The translations under genes were made by a program, and so were the position numbers. From contig NZ_JAPEHW010000026.1 of the NCBI RefSeq assembly GCF_028875915.1, positions 1 to 44,481 of the forward strand: DNA of 44,481 nt, in the 5' to 3' direction. The DNA is from Pseudoalteromonas sp. G4 (GTDB lineage: Bacteria; Pseudomonadota; Gammaproteobacteria; Enterobacterales; Alteromonadaceae). Below, piece by piece: positions 17,515 through 27,325 of the stretch; within the stretch, counting starts at the first letter, position 1, and each line of letters begins with the position of its first letter. The notes beneath the pieces were generated by a model that had not been told where the DNA came from, ran no database searches, and saw nothing but the letters and a program-made list of their open reading frames with translations.

Positions 17515-18066
17515 ATGGATATGAAAAAAATTGCGACATTAATTATTAGTGCAAGCGTATTAACTGCTTGCGCAATTGCAAATGCAAGCTCAAATGAAAC
17601 GAGCGTTGAAAAAAATGAACAATTAAAAATCTACGTTTTTGATGGCTGTAAGGAAATTGATGAAATTGCCATGACTCAGACACAAATCGAGGCCTATAAC
17701 GCAATGAAAGCGGATGAGGTGACACTTAAAGAGCTTGAAAAGCCATTGAAAGAAATGGATAAAACGCTTGCCAAACACGAAGCAGCGCTGGATAACTTGT
17801 CTGGTGAAATGGTTATAGAAGAGAATGATGAAGTGATTGTTAATAAAAAGCTGATAAAGCAACATGAGCAAATCGCACAAGAGATGGAATCAGTGGTTCG
17901 TAGCCATCAAAAAGATATCGATGCACTTGAACTGCATGCCCGTCAATTCGAAAAAACAGCGCGAAAGTTTGAAAAAGCAATTAAGCCGTCACTAAGCCAA
18001 TATGGTGAGCATAATATTCAAGTGAGCATTGGCAAAAAGAATCTTGATTGGCAATGTGAAGCTTAA
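17515..18066 (+). CDS. small coiled-coil exported protein or lipoprotein
   Basis: ATG 17515 is chosen because AGGA lies 7 nt upstream and a signal peptide follows; the frame extends further upstream only through AT-rich noncoding sequence. The 183-residue product has a signal with LTACA, a possible lipobox near residue 18, though the later ANA site could be used by signal peptidase I. The mature part is largely helical and charged (about residues 60-165), with heptad-like LKELEKPLKEMDKTLAKHE and HARQFEKTARKFEKAIK. Two Cys (about residue 44 and the penultimate CEA) could form a disulfide. I do not recognise a family. A strong terminator follows, so it is monocistronic. Confidence 0.65.
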   Translation: MDMKKIATLIISASVLTACAIANASSNETSVEKNEQLKIYVFDGCKEIDEIAMTQTQIEAYNAMKADEVTLKELEKPLKEMDKTLAKHEAALDNLSGEMVIEENDEVIVNKKLIKQHEQIAQEMESVVRSHQKDIDALELHARQFEKTARKFEKAIKPSLSQYGEHNIQVSIGKKNLDWQCEA

Positions 18067-18087
18067 CCCTTTTCCAACCCTTTAAGT

Positions 18088-18108
18088 GCCCCTAATGGGG
18101 CTTTTTTT
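18088..18108 (+). terminator. intrinsic terminator
   Basis: GCCCC-TAAT-GGGGC is followed by seven T, 22 nt after the coiled-coil protein stop. Confidence 0.92.
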
Positions 18109-18418
18109 GAGGGGTACCAATATAGGAGTGGGATGAGATGAAACATTGCAATGTATTTCATCACTCTGTTTAAAATCGAATCAACTTTTTCTTTTATTTT
18201 TTCTTTAGCTCTCTAAGCCGAATGATTGTGACCTTATCAGTTTGCAAACCTTGCTAGCTGGCCTACCAATGTATTTGTCAATGGGGTTTACAGAGCAAGG
18301 CACTTGCTATTTCTTAAAACAAAGTAACTAGGTGTATTTGCCTCAATCCAATTGTATTTAGCTTTTTGCCAAGCTAGAGTAAAAATGCTCATATTTAAAA
18401 ATACAAAAACGATAAACT
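18109..18418. other. intergenic region with a palindrome
   Basis: This 310-nt gap contains no credible gene. The perfect 12-bp palindrome ACATTGCAATGT (18143-18154) sits inside a larger near-perfect inverted repeat, GATGAAA at 18137 against TTTCATC at 18156. It could be an operator or hairpin. The promoter of the threonine aldolase gene must lie in the AT-rich end. Confidence 0.45.
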
Positions 18419-19420
18419 ATGATTGATTTACGAAGTGATACGGTAACGAAACCCTGCGCGCAAATGCGTCAAGTTATGGCCGACGCAGAAGTTGGTGATG
18501 ATGTATTTGGTGACGACCCAACGGTAAATGCCTTACAGCAAAAGGCAGTAGAATTAACCGGACACGAAGCCGCATTATTTGCCCCAAGTGGCACGCAAAG
18601 TAATTTATTGGCGTTACTCGCACATTGCCAACGTGGCGATGAATATATTGTTGGTCAAGACGCTCATACCTATAAGTATGAAGGCGGCGGAGCAGCAGTC
18701 CTTGGCAGTATTCAGCCACAGCCAATAGAATTTGAACAAGATGGCAGCTTGTCACTCGAACTAGTTAAACGAAAAATTAAGCCAAACGATCATCACTATG
18801 CGCGCACGCGTCTTTTATCGATTGAAAATACGGTATCTGGTAAGCCACTGCCAATGGCTTATTTATCTGATGCTCGCAAGTTTTGCGATGAACATGGTTT
18901 AGGTCTGCATTTAGATGGCGCTCGTGTGTTTAATGCTGCTGTGCACCATAAAGTATCGGTAAAAGAAATCACCTCAGAAATGGATTCAGTATCTATTTGC
19001 CTGTCAAAAGGGCTTGGTACACCACTTGGCAGTGTATTGTGTGGCTCAAAGGCATTTATTCATGAGGCACATAAATGGCGTAAGATGCTTGGTGGCGGCA
19101 TGCGCCAAGCAGGTATTGTTGCGGCTGCGGGTTTGTATGCCCTTGAAAACAATATCGAGCGTCTTGTTGAAGATCATGAAAACGCAGATTTTTTAGCCGG
19201 TGAGCTTTCAAACCTTGAGGGAATTGTTGTTGCTGGTTGTGCTACCAACATGGTTTTTGTTAATTACCAAGGTACAAAACCTGTTTCTGAATTTGCCGAA
19301 GCGCTCTACAATCAGGGTGTTAACATCTGTGCTGGCGAGCAAATTCGTTTGGTGTTGCATAAAGATGTAACACGAGAGGATTGTGTGTCAGTGGTTGAAG
19401 CAATCAAGAACGCGATTTAG
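18419..19420 (+). CDS. ltaE: low-specificity L-threonine aldolase
   Basis: This 333-residue PLP enzyme splits L-threonine or L-allo-threonine to glycine and acetaldehyde in the cytoplasm. It shows MIDLRSDTVTKP and VGDDVFGDDPTVN at the N-terminus, FAPSGTQSN for phosphate binding, HLDGARVFNA with the PLP-contact Asp, and Lys197 in ICLSKGLGTPLGS as the Schiff-base lysine, at the same position as in E. coli LtaE. Length and motifs are complete. It is monocistronic, between a palindrome-bearing intergenic region and a convergent hairpin. Confidence 0.95.
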   Translation: MIDLRSDTVTKPCAQMRQVMADAEVGDDVFGDDPTVNALQQKAVELTGHEAALFAPSGTQSNLLALLAHCQRGDEYIVGQDAHTYKYEGGGAAVLGSIQPQPIEFEQDGSLSLELVKRKIKPNDHHYARTRLLSIENTVSGKPLPMAYLSDARKFCDEHGLGLHLDGARVFNAAVHHKVSVKEITSEMDSVSICLSKGLGTPLGSVLCGSKAFIHEAHKWRKMLGGGMRQAGIVAAAGLYALENNIERLVEDHENADFLAGELSNLEGIVVAGCATNMVFVNYQGTKPVSEFAEALYNQGVNICAGEQIRLVLHKDVTREDCVSVVEAIKNAI

Positions 19421-19450
19421 CTGGTATTGCATGACTTAATAGAACCAAAA

Positions 19451-19481
19451 TTGAGGCGGATATACCGAATATCTGCCTCAA
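19451..19481. terminator. hairpin between convergent genes
   Basis: TTGAGGCGGATAT pairs with ATATCTGCCTCAA over five loop bases with one G-T pair. There is no long T-run on either side, so it is probably a weak bidirectional terminator. Confidence 0.55.
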
Positions 19482-19524
19482 TAACAGTTTAATTTGAAAT
19501 TAAGCTGCAAGAACAGTTTTGTAT

Positions 19525-20644
19525 TTACCAATAGTAATCAAAGGTGAGATACCAGGCTGCAAAATCCCCTTGATTGATTTGCATATTGCGGTCGAAATAT
19601 GCGTCTTGATTGAGGTACTCAAGATACAACCAACCTGGGCCATAGTCATATCGCACGCCGGGTGCAAATGCATAAACGGTTTCACTGTCAACGCCATTTG
19701 TGTTTGATTTTGCTAAGGTCACATCTAGCACAAAATACCAATTTCCTATTGTATAACCGAGTTCACCCGCATAGCGGGTGTTGTCGATAGTACTTGCTAT
19801 ATCAGGATTGGCCGCAAGATACGCTTGCGGTAAATCGCGTTTGCCATCAATGTAACTGAGCTTAGTTGTAAGTTGGTCAAATTGGCCTTGGTAATAAATA
19901 ACATAAGCGCTGTGATCACCGTCGGTTTGCCTATCACCGGTTATCAACTCCTCTAACTTACCTTGTTGGTAAGATGCAGCAAAGGTGTGCTGATTATTCA
20001 ATGTATAAGAAAGATCGGCTACAGCCGTATCCACTTTTCTGTAAGTTGAACTGCTGCCCCAGTGGCGGAAGATCGGCTACAGCCGTATCCACTTTTCTGT
20101 AAGTTGAACTGCTGCCCCAGTGGCGGTTGTCATCGGTGCTGTCGGTTGATGTACTCGCCCAATCATCGGCAAGGTAGTATGCGAGCTGATAATTGAGTTG
20201 GTTAACACCACCTTGGTATTTAACGCCAACATCCATTTGATCGCCATAAGCTGCTAAAAACATATCTCCTGGCCAGAAGTTAGCGGTTTTCCAGCCAAAT
20301 GGGACTTGGCTTTTACCGACTATTAATGAGTTACTTTCATTCACTTTGTAACCCAGCCAGGCCTTGTGTAATACATAATTTTGCCCGCTGGTGTTATTTT
20401 CGACATCAGTGAAACTGCCTGGGCCAATACGAAATTCACCTGAATAAAAAAACGATGATTCGTTCGATTTTGGTTTATCAAGATACGCTATCAAAGCTTG
20501 GTCGCCAAAGTGCGTGTCATAAGAATTTTCATCGTAACTGTAGTTAATCCAAAACCCGCCAGAAAGCGTTGGCTTAGCTGCGACTGAGCAAGTAATTAGA
20601 ATGGTAGCCGATAAAAGGGGTAATTTAAGTCCAGCTATGCTCAC
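19525..20644 (-). pseudogene. outer-membrane porin, frameshifted by tandem duplication
   Basis: The GTG start at 20644 has AGGGA 7 nt upstream and opens a signal peptide ending VAA/KP. Beta-barrel repeats follow (GGFWINYSYDEN, FFYSGEFRIGPGS, VGKSQVPFGWKTANFWPGD), resembling phosphate-selective or carbohydrate-type porins, and the intended C-terminus is the aromatic TFDYYW. An exact 58-bp tandem duplication at 20011-20126 shifts the frame after RKVDTAVADL. With one copy removed the gene is 1062 nt, a complete 353-residue barrel. As written the product lacks the C-terminal third and its assembly signal. It is divergent from a Cache-type chemoreceptor. Confidence 0.85.
20011..20126. repeat. exact 58-bp tandem duplication
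   Basis: Positions 20011-20068 and 20069-20126 are identical, each starting AAGATCGGCTACAG and ending CCAGTGGCGG. The unit is not a multiple of three and disrupts the porin gene. Confidence 0.95.
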
Positions 20645-20760
20645 TTTAGAATCCCTAAAATTTGTTGCTTTAAAATAGCTTAGACTAAAACTGGCGAAGT
20701 TGACTAGTGCATCATTGCAAACCATATTTAACGTTACCTTGGTTGCATTTAGATAAAACT

Positions 20761-22728
20761 ATGTCGATATCAAAAAAACTCATTATTGCATTTTTGGTGA
20801 CGATGACATTGCCAATTTTAGTAATTGCAGTGCTCATGATTAATCAAACGCGTAATTTAGCGCATGATAATTTTACCATTTCCAATACCCGTGAAGTAAC
20901 TCAGATTGATAAAGCGATTTCGTTATTCTTTGATGAAATTAGCAAAGATGTCGTTTATATCGCACAACACCCTGATTTAGTTGCGGCAAATACAGGTATT
21001 AAGTCGTATATGAGTGTGAATACCGCAAGCCAAATGACACCAGAGCAAAACAATCCAACTGAGCAACGTGTATTTGACTTGTTCACTCAGTTTGGTGATT
21101 CGCACGAAGGCATTTCCTATATTTATATGGGGAATCAGCAAGGAGGTTATACTCAGTGGCCTAAAGGTAGTGTCGGGGCTAATTATGATCCAAGGCCGAG
21201 ACCATGGTATATAACGGGCACAGGTGCAACTACGTCTCCTATTCGCACACAGGCCTATTATTGGGAGCCGGATGATGCGGTGATAGTATCAACCGTGATG
21301 TCGATTAAAGATAAGTCCGGTAATATATTTGGCGTGACTGGCATGGATGTGTCGTTGAAAGGGTTAACGAGCATGATCCAAAATATCAAAATGGGTGAGT
21401 CGGGCTTTTTAATATTAATAGAAGATTCCGGCAAGATTTTAGTTGATGCCAAACACCCTGAAAATAATTTTAAAGAATTTGCGAGTGTTAAAAGCAATCT
21501 ATACGCTGGATTAAGTCGCATGGAATCTGGCGATACCAACATTGAAATTGATGGCGATGTTTATCTGGCAAATGTGTATACCTCTCCAAAATTAAATTGG
21601 AAGTTTATTGGTTTACTTAAAAAGTCAGAGGTAATGGCAAAAGCGAATACGCTCACGGTCGTTATCATCGTGGTGAGTTTAATTCTCATTGGGGTTTTCT
21701 CAGTGTTATCGGTTTATATTTCTAAATTAATATCACGGCCCATTGTTGAAGTAACGCAAGGCCTTGAGGATATTTCGCAAGGGGAAGGAGATTTAACAAA
21801 ACGTTTAAAAATTCGCACGCAAGACGAGACAGGAAAGTTGGCGCATAGTTTTAATCAATTCTTAAATTCAATTACCGCTCTTGTAAAAGAAATAAATGCT
21901 TCTTCGGCAAATGTTAGCAACGCATCGGAAGTGAGCTCACGTTTAGTTACGTCCATGAATTCATCGTTAATGACACAACAATTAGCGCTTGAGCAAGCAT
22001 CTACCGCTATTAATGAAATGGCGGCGACCGCTAACGAAGTTGCATCGAGCTGTGCTTCGGCAGCAGATTCAGCCAACTCAACCAAGCAATCAGCGATTGA
22101 AGGGCAATCGTTAATTAATAAAACAGTATCAAGTGTGTCGGGATTGTCAGACACTATCGCAAGTACAGAGCAGAATGTGCGTGATTTAGACAGTGAAAGT
22201 GAAAGCATTACCACAATTTTAGATGTGATCCGTGGCATTGCTGAGCAAACAAATTTGTTAGCACTTAATGCCGCAATTGAGGCAGCGCGCGCAGGCGAGC
22301 AAGGCCGTGGCTTTTCGGTGGTAGCAGACGAAGTACGTGCGCTTTCACAACGTACATCCGAATCAACAGAAGAAATTGCACAGCAACTTGGTAAGCTTAG
22401 AAATATGACCCAAGCGATTTCAAAAGAGATGTCACAAAGCCTCGATATATCCTCGCAAACCGTTGAGTTCACAAAACAAGCGCAAGCCAGTTTTGATTCC
22501 ATTACGCATTCGGTTGACCTTATTAGTGATATGAACTCGCAAATAGCCACCGCAGCAGAAGAGCAGCAACATGTAGCAGAAGAGATAAACCGTAATGTTG
22601 TGGATATTAAATCTGGCGCGGATGAAATCTCTGACTTAGCAACTGACGCTGATGACAATGCAAATAGCTTATCAAGGCTTTCTGCTGCACTTACCGAGCT
22701 AGTTAGAAAATTTAAAACCGAAGCTTAA
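20761..22728 (+). CDS. Cache-domain methyl-accepting chemotaxis protein
   Basis: The product has 655 residues from ATG 20761. A first membrane helix (about residues 8-28) leads to a dCache-type periplasmic sensor of about 250 residues with [17 protein letters not shown] and [11 protein letters not shown], the usual ligand-pocket YDPRxRPWY segment, and [12 protein letters not shown] second helix (about 295-318), HAMP and an MCP signalling domain with [20 protein letters not shown] follow. dCache receptors with this motif commonly bind amino acids or other small carboxylates; the ligand here is unknown. It is divergent from a broken porin gene and its stop overlaps the convergent AraC gene at a shared TTAA. 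Confidence 0.93.
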   Translation: MSISKKLIIAFLVTMTLPILVIAVLMINQTRNLAHDNFTISNTREVTQIDKAISLFFDEISKDVVYIAQHPDLVAANTGIKSYMSVNTASQMTPEQNNPTEQRVFDLFTQFGDSHEGISYIYMGNQQGGYTQWPKGSVGANYDPRPRPWYITGTGATTSPIRTQAYYWEPDDAVIVSTVMSIKDKSGNIFGVTGMDVSLKGLTSMIQNIKMGESGFLILIEDSGKILVDAKHPENNFKEFASVKSNLYAGLSRMESGDTNIEIDGDVYLANVYTSPKLNWKFIGLLKKSEVMAKANTLTVVIIVVSLILIGVFSVLSVYISKLISRPIVEVTQGLEDISQGEGDLTKRLKIRTQDETGKLAHSFNQFLNSITALVKEINASSANVSNASEVSSRLVTSMNSSLMTQQLALEQASTAINEMAATANEVASSCASAADSANSTKQSAIEGQSLINKTVSSVSGLSDTIASTEQNVRDLDSESESITTILDVIRGIAEQTNLLALNAAIEAARAGEQGRGFSVVADEVRALSQRTSESTEEIAQQLGKLRNMTQAISKEMSQSLDISSQTVEFTKQAQASFDSITHSVDLISDMNSQIATAAEEQQHVAEEINRNVVDIKSGADEISDLATDADDNANSLSRLSAALTELVRKFKTEA

Positions 22729-23918
22729 CTTAGCGATTGTTGTTTATATTGTACGGGCGTTTTGCCCGTATATTTTTTAAAGGCGGTGTAAAACGCCGAC
22801 TTAGAGTTAAAACCCGCATCCATTGCAATATCGAGTACCGTTTTATTGCTGTTTGTGAGTTCATTCTTAGCGTGTTTTACACGGTAGCCATTTATATAAT
22901 CAAAAAAGTTAACGTTTAAACGCTCGTTCAATGTTTGAGAAATATAGTTGGGTGAGGTGTTGATACTTTTTGCAAGTAACGGCAAGGACAAGGCGGCATT
23001 TAAATAGAGCTGCTCTTGCAGCATTGCATTTTCCAATTTGTTTGCAATGTGCTGTAAATTGTCTTCAGTTAATGCCGAGGTTTTATATTTATTCTGCTTC
23101 TTTGACAACACACTAGGTTCATCATCCTTACTAATTTCATCAAATATTTCTTCAAACCCAGGCTTTTGACGAAGCGACCAAGTCGCTAAAAAGGTTACAG
23201 CTATCAGTAACAGTAAGCTTGAAAAGGGCGTATACATATCACTTGGGAAGAGTAAATTATTGAGTGTTAGATTGACGGCAAATAACCCCCAAGGAATACC
23301 GACTAAAAGTGCCAGCGCTGTAAGCCAACCCATTTCTTTTTGTTCTGTTGTAGCAAAAATGTCTTTTAAATGTGTTCGGTAGCGGTTTAAACGAACAATG
23401 GTTTTAACCACATAAAATGCCGATTGTAATACCCAGCCTATCACCAATAAAAAGGTGATAATTAACCCCGTATACACACTATATCGTAAGAAGGGGGATG
23501 CGCTTTCAAGCACCACATCATCACCGTCAACCAAAAGCCCGTGTTGAATTTCGCTAGGTAAAACTAATGTAAAAAATGAAATAAATAGTCCGATTGCAGG
23601 CAATGCAAAATGCCATTTGTCGTGTTTGGTAAGTGTCCATTTCGATTCTGCTGTAAGGCTTTTAATGTAAAACCAAAAGCTTGGGGCAATCGTTAATAAT
23701 GCAGGTAACGATACGATAAGTTGAGTTTTGCGCCACTCTGGTGCGAGCAATTTTAAACTGGGTTGGCATATCACAATCGCAATGGCAATAAAGCAGCAAG
23801 CAAGGGATGTATAACCGAAATTTTGCCCTTTCTTAGTAATAAGTAAACTTGCGTTAAAGCCTAATAAGGTCATTGTGGCAATATTAATTGCAAATAAATA
23901 GATCTCAGTCGCTTGCAA
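22725..23918 (-). CDS. membrane-anchored AraC-family regulator
   Basis: The first 240 of 397 residues form about seven hydrophobic helices. The C-terminus carries two helix-turn-helix units: [21 protein letters not shown], and [31 protein letters not shown], the AraC signature. This architecture is common in marine Alteromonadales and Bacteroidetes, where the sensor is presumably the membrane part. The neighbour across the divergent intergenic region, a DUF2306 membrane protein (149 nt apart), is a likely target. The gene ends by sharing a palindromic TTAA with the chemoreceptor stop. Confidence 0.9.
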   Translation of the reverse strand: MQATEIYLFAINIATMTLLGFNASLLITKKGQNFGYTSLACCFIAIAIVICQPSLKLLAPEWRKTQLIVSLPALLTIAPSFWFYIKSLTAESKWTLTKHDKWHFALPAIGLFISFFTLVLPSEIQHGLLVDGDDVVLESASPFLRYSVYTGLIITFLLVIGWVLQSAFYVVKTIVRLNRYRTHLKDIFATTEQKEMGWLTALALLVGIPWGLFAVNLTLNNLLFPSDMYTPFSSLLLLIAVTFLATWSLRQKPGFEEIFDEISKDDEPSVLSKKQNKYKTSALTEDNLQHIANKLENAMLQEQLYLNAALSLPLLAKSINTSPNYISQTLNERLNVNFFDYINGYRVKHAKNELTNSNKTVLDIAMDAGFNSKSAFYTAFKKYTGKTPVQYKQQSLS

Positions 23919-24066
23919 GTTAAATCCTTTTATTTCTTTTTAAACAATGAGTTATTTGTTTTCAGTGTTTCTTTTTGGTTCTGTTCAATAGATTAGAACG
24001 ACATTGCTTTATGCATTTTACATAATCAATTCTAACTTAACTAGCGTATGGCGTAAGGATTAAAAA

Positions 24067-24735
24067 ATGACATACCAAAATGCAATGATGATAGAACCAA
24101 ATGAATTTAAAACACCGTTTAATTGGGCTGGTGTTAGCTTTTTACTCTTTATGATAGGTATTCCTGCAATACCAGCAGTATTTATTGTTGCTTTAGTTGT
24201 AATGGGTAGTGGTATTGAGTCGCCACTCAGTGAAATGATTAACGCGCGCTATTTTGATATGCCACTGGTGATTATTTGCCACGGCATATCAGGTATTGTA
24301 TTTTTTTTAACAATGCCATTTCAGTTTTCTCAAAAGTTAAGGCAAACAAAACCGGGCTATCACAAAATTAATGGCTACTTTGCTTTTATTTCTGCGTGTG
24401 TGATGGCGGCGTCTGGTGTGTGGATGCATCATGTATTTTCGCCTAGTGAATTTGGCGCGCGCTATGTGAGTTTGGTGATAGTTGCGATAGCTATTTTCTT
24501 AACGTTTGTTATTGCTGTTAAGTATGCAATTAAAAAGGATTTCAAACAGCACCAGCGCTGGGTGTATTTTGCAGCAGCTGCTAGTTTAGCGGTTGTTAGC
24601 CCACTATTTTTAGAAATAATCGCTATGCTAATGGGAAATATGGGAGCTGAACTTATGCATGATTATGGGCGTTTAATCGGCTTGGTTTTGAATCTTCAAA
24701 TTGCACATTGGTTATTTAACAAGAACCATAGCTAG
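24067..24735 (+). CDS. DUF2306 membrane protein
   Basis: This 222-residue protein has about five or six membrane helices, the first at about 20-45, and the DUF2306 layout: MPLVIICHGISGIVFFLTMPFQF, HKINGYFAFISACVMAASGVWMHH, KQHQRWVYFAAAASLAVVSPLFLE and a final HDYGRLIGLVLNLQIAHW. Several conserved His in helices (HGISG, GYHKING, KQHQRW) could bind metal or heme, but function is unknown. The start has AAGGAT upstream. A divergent AraC-type regulator precedes it and a strong terminator follows. Confidence 0.8.
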   Translation: MTYQNAMMIEPNEFKTPFNWAGVSFLLFMIGIPAIPAVFIVALVVMGSGIESPLSEMINARYFDMPLVIICHGISGIVFFLTMPFQFSQKLRQTKPGYHKINGYFAFISACVMAASGVWMHHVFSPSEFGARYVSLVIVAIAIFLTFVIAVKYAIKKDFKQHQRWVYFAAAASLAVVSPLFLEIIAMLMGNMGAELMHDYGRLIGLVLNLQIAHWLFNKNHS

Positions 24736-24834
24736 CGATGAATTTGTGTACTTTGAGGTATTTCATTTAAGCGAAATGAAGATGTTTAGAGATGAGCACT
24801 AAAGTGGGAGGACACATCAACTAAAACACTTTAG

Positions 24835-24866
24835 AAAAAAGCCAGTAACAAGGTTACTGGCTTTTT
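24835..24866 (+). terminator. intrinsic terminator
   Basis: The perfect stem GCCAGTAAC / GTTACTGGC has the loop AAG, with A-run before and TTTTT after, so it may work both ways. It follows the DUF2306 gene and lies 80 nt past the mtnK stop on the other strand. Confidence 0.9.
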
Positions 24867-24947
24867 AGGCTGAAATTTATTTAGCTAATTTTATTACAGC
24901 TGTTTATTCCACTTATTTTATTGCTCTTACTTTTACTGAGCTTATTT

Positions 24948-26150
24948 TTACTGAACTAGGCTAATAATCAGATTAAATGCTGATTCTTTATCGTGAGCGG
25001 TCTCGGCATGTAAAATAAGTTGCTCACCTAGTATTAATGTTTGCCGTTGTACTTGCAGTCGTGCAGCATCATCTTCAATACCATCAATATCTGACACATG
25101 GGCTAGGCCAATGGTGCGGCGCACAAGCTCAGTGCCGGCAAACCCAAGCGCATCTTTAATGATTTGGTTTACAAAATATTCTGCATAGCCGGGTGCCTGA
25201 AGCGATAAATCACGGGTATGCGCTTTAGCAAGGGAAAGCCACGTTACTGCAAATTCGTTGATTACTTGTTGAATCGTCGTCAGTAAATAGGTTTGCATTT
25301 GGCGGCGCTTTGGAATTTCACTAATACGGGCATTCTGGGCACAGTAATTCAGTAAAAAATTACCGATAAACGAGCCTAAATCAAAACCAATAGGGCCAAA
25401 AAAACCAAACTCTGGGTCGATCACCTTAGTCGACTGCGCATCAACAAAAATACTGCCCGAATGCACATCGCCGTGTAATAAGCTTTGTGGCGATGATAAA
25501 AATAGTTGCTTTAATTTAGCCACTTTAATGTGCAGTTCGGTGTTTTGCTTGAGCTTCTTTACCTCACTTTCAAGTGTCGCTGGGTAGTTATTGCGCAGAG
25601 ATGTGCGGTACGGATCATCAAAGAATAAGTCTTCAGTAATGGCGCACAGTTCAGGGTTTGTGAACTCACAGACCAAGGCTTTTTTTTCTGCAGGTGTTAA
25701 GTAAAAATCTGAGTAATAAAAGCTGGTGGTTGCTAGGTAGTTTGCAAGTTGGCTGCCTAAATTTGGAAAGGTTGTTGCCTGGTTTAGTTCGCCACGCAAA
25801 ATCGCCATATGGCCTAAATCCTCCAAAATGGTTAGGGCAAGTTCGGTATTTTTGTGCAGCACTTTTGCTGTGTATGGTTCGCACACCGCACCATGTTTTT
25901 CAAGCACCGCCGCTTCAATACGCGCTCTATCAAGAGTTAAAGGCCACGACTCACCAACACAACGGGCATAGGGTAATGCCTGCTTTAAAATAATGCTGTT
26001 ACCGGTTTCATCAGCAATGCGAAAGACTAAATTGAGATTACCATCACCAAACTCATTACAGGTTAATTGAGCATTAGGGGCAAAAAATTCGTTTAATTTT
26101 GCAACATAGTTAAGAGCACGCTTATTATCAAAAGCAATATAGTCAGCCAT
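24948..26150 (-). CDS. mtnK: 5-methylthioribose kinase
   Basis: This 400-residue kinase phosphorylates methylthioribose at C1 with ATP, the entry step to methionine salvage. It shows the protein-kinase-like fold: FGDGNLNLVFRI as the Gly-rich loop, the Lys of ILKQALPY, the catalytic block LLHGDVHSGSIF near residue 230, and the metal-binding IDPEFGFFGPIGFDLG about 20 residues later. Length equals the family norm. It is divergent from mtnA, which uses its product; the 121-nt spacer holds a candidate MetJ-type operator. The methylthioadenosine nucleosidase that makes the substrate is not in this window. Confidence 0.95.
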   Translation of the reverse strand: MADYIAFDNKRALNYVAKLNEFFAPNAQLTCNEFGDGNLNLVFRIADETGNSIILKQALPYARCVGESWPLTLDRARIEAAVLEKHGAVCEPYTAKVLHKNTELALTILEDLGHMAILRGELNQATTFPNLGSQLANYLATTSFYYSDFYLTPAEKKALVCEFTNPELCAITEDLFFDDPYRTSLRNNYPATLESEVKKLKQNTELHIKVAKLKQLFLSSPQSLLHGDVHSGSIFVDAQSTKVIDPEFGFFGPIGFDLGSFIGNFLLNYCAQNARISEIPKRRQMQTYLLTTIQQVINEFAVTWLSLAKAHTRDLSLQAPGYAEYFVNQIIKDALGFAGTELVRRTIGLAHVSDIDGIEDDAARLQVQRQTLILGEQLILHAETAHDKESAFNLIISLVQ

Positions 26151-26198
26151 GGTGTTCGCTATTCAAAAATACAGATAATTATGGAATTCTATACTGAT

Positions 26199-26222
26199 GA
26201 ATGTTTAGATGTCTATACTTCT
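26199..26222. promoter_or_regulatory. candidate MetJ-type operator between mtnK and mtnA
   Basis: Three adjacent 8-mers, GAATGTTT, AGATGTCT and ATACTTCT, match the MetJ box AGACGTCT at 4, 7 and 6 of 8 positions. The core TTTAGA-G-CTATAC recurs in the other divergent promoter of this locus (29190-29213). MetJ control of salvage genes is known in gammaproteobacteria; another methionine or SAM-responsive repressor is possible. Confidence 0.5.
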
Positions 26223-26271
26223 TTGTGTCTTGGTGTAAAATGAACAAGTTAATAGTTTGGAGTTTCACAGC

Positions 26272-27294
26272 ATGCAAAATTTGCTCGCGCGCAGTCTTAA
26301 ATATCAAGGCGGACAGTTATTCGTTTTAGATCAGTACCTTTTACCACACCAGCAGCATTGGCATGTGTGTAACAGTGTACCTGAGATGCAAGAATTGATT
26401 TTGACGTTAAAAGTGCGTGGGGCACCGCTAATTGGTTTAGCTGCAACCCTGCTAGTTGCTCATTTAGCTGAGCAAGGCGTATCGCAAAGCAAACTTGCAG
26501 AAGCCATTAATGACTTAGAGGCAACGCGTCCAACTGCGGTTAATTTAATGCATTGCATGAAGCGTATGCGCCAAGCATTAGCTCAAGACAATTTTGTTGA
26601 CGCATTAGTAGTAACTGCCGAGCAGCTATTTAATGAAGATGTTGCGCTGTGTGAATCCATGGCAACCCTAGGTGCAGCGCTTGTAAAACCGGGCGATAAT
26701 ATTTTAACTCACTGCAATACGGGTGCATTAGCAACAGCAGGGGTGGGTACAGCACTGGGTGTTATCCACCACGCCCATCAAAAATACGGTGATATTCATG
26801 TTTGGGTGGATGAAACACGCCCATTACTGCAAGGCGGTCGTTTAACGGCATTTGAGCTCGAAAGTTGGCAAATTCCGTACACCCTTATTTGTGACAATAT
26901 GGCCGCCAGTTTAATGGCTGCGGGTAAAGTAGATAAGATTTTTGTGGGTGCAGATCGCATTGCAGCTAATGGCGATTTTGCCAATAAAGTCGGTACCTAT
27001 AATTTAGCCGTGTTGGCACATTTTCATAATGTTGAGTTTTATGTGGTTGCGCCAATCACTACCTTAGATATTGACTGTGAAAGTGGTCAACATATCCCGA
27101 TTGAAGAGCGTGCTGATGCTGAAGTAAAAGGTGTCAGTGGTAGCTTTGGTGAGTGCCAATGGGCACCAAACAATGCCAAGGTATTTAACCCCGCCTTTGA
27201 TGTAACGCCAGCACACCTAGTAACGGGTTGGGTACTTGATACGGGCGTTTACAATTTTCAGCAAGTAAAAGACGGCGTGTTAAAACAGCTATAA
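26272..27294 (+). CDS. mtnA: methylthioribose-1-phosphate isomerase
   Basis: This 340-residue enzyme converts the aldose methylthioribose-1-phosphate to the ketose methylthioribulose-1-phosphate. ATG 26272 has GGAG 10 nt upstream; the TTG at 26257 lies within that ribosome site and is discarded. Diagnostic blocks are [10 protein letters not shown] (about 47-56), Cys148 in [12 protein letters not shown], Asp228 in [11 protein letters not shown], and the C-terminal [16 protein letters not shown]. The Cys and Asp are the proposed catalytic pair. It belongs to the eIF2B-like family but the THCNTG motif settles the assignment. It is divergent from mtnK and convergent with mtnD, with a shared terminator. 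Confidence 0.96.
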   Translation: MQNLLARSLKYQGGQLFVLDQYLLPHQQHWHVCNSVPEMQELILTLKVRGAPLIGLAATLLVAHLAEQGVSQSKLAEAINDLEATRPTAVNLMHCMKRMRQALAQDNFVDALVVTAEQLFNEDVALCESMATLGAALVKPGDNILTHCNTGALATAGVGTALGVIHHAHQKYGDIHVWVDETRPLLQGGRLTAFELESWQIPYTLICDNMAASLMAAGKVDKIFVGADRIAANGDFANKVGTYNLAVLAHFHNVEFYVVAPITTLDIDCESGQHIPIEERADAEVKGVSGSFGECQWAPNNAKVFNPAFDVTPAHLVTGWVLDTGVYNFQQVKDGVLKQL

Positions 27295-27301
27295 ATATAA
27301 G

Positions 27302-27325
27302 AAGAGCACCATTCGGTGCTCTTTA
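27302..27325. terminator. bidirectional terminator between mtnA and mtnD
   Basis: AAGAGCACC-ATTC-GGTGCTCTT is a perfect 9-bp stem that starts 8 nt after the mtnA stop and ends next to the mtnD stop. Confidence 0.75.

Noticed and set aside
26151..26271. SAM riboswitch between mtnK and mtnA
   Set aside because: No k-turn or conserved SAM-I style helices were found in 121 nt, and the divergent layout leaves little room. A DNA operator explains the shared motif better.
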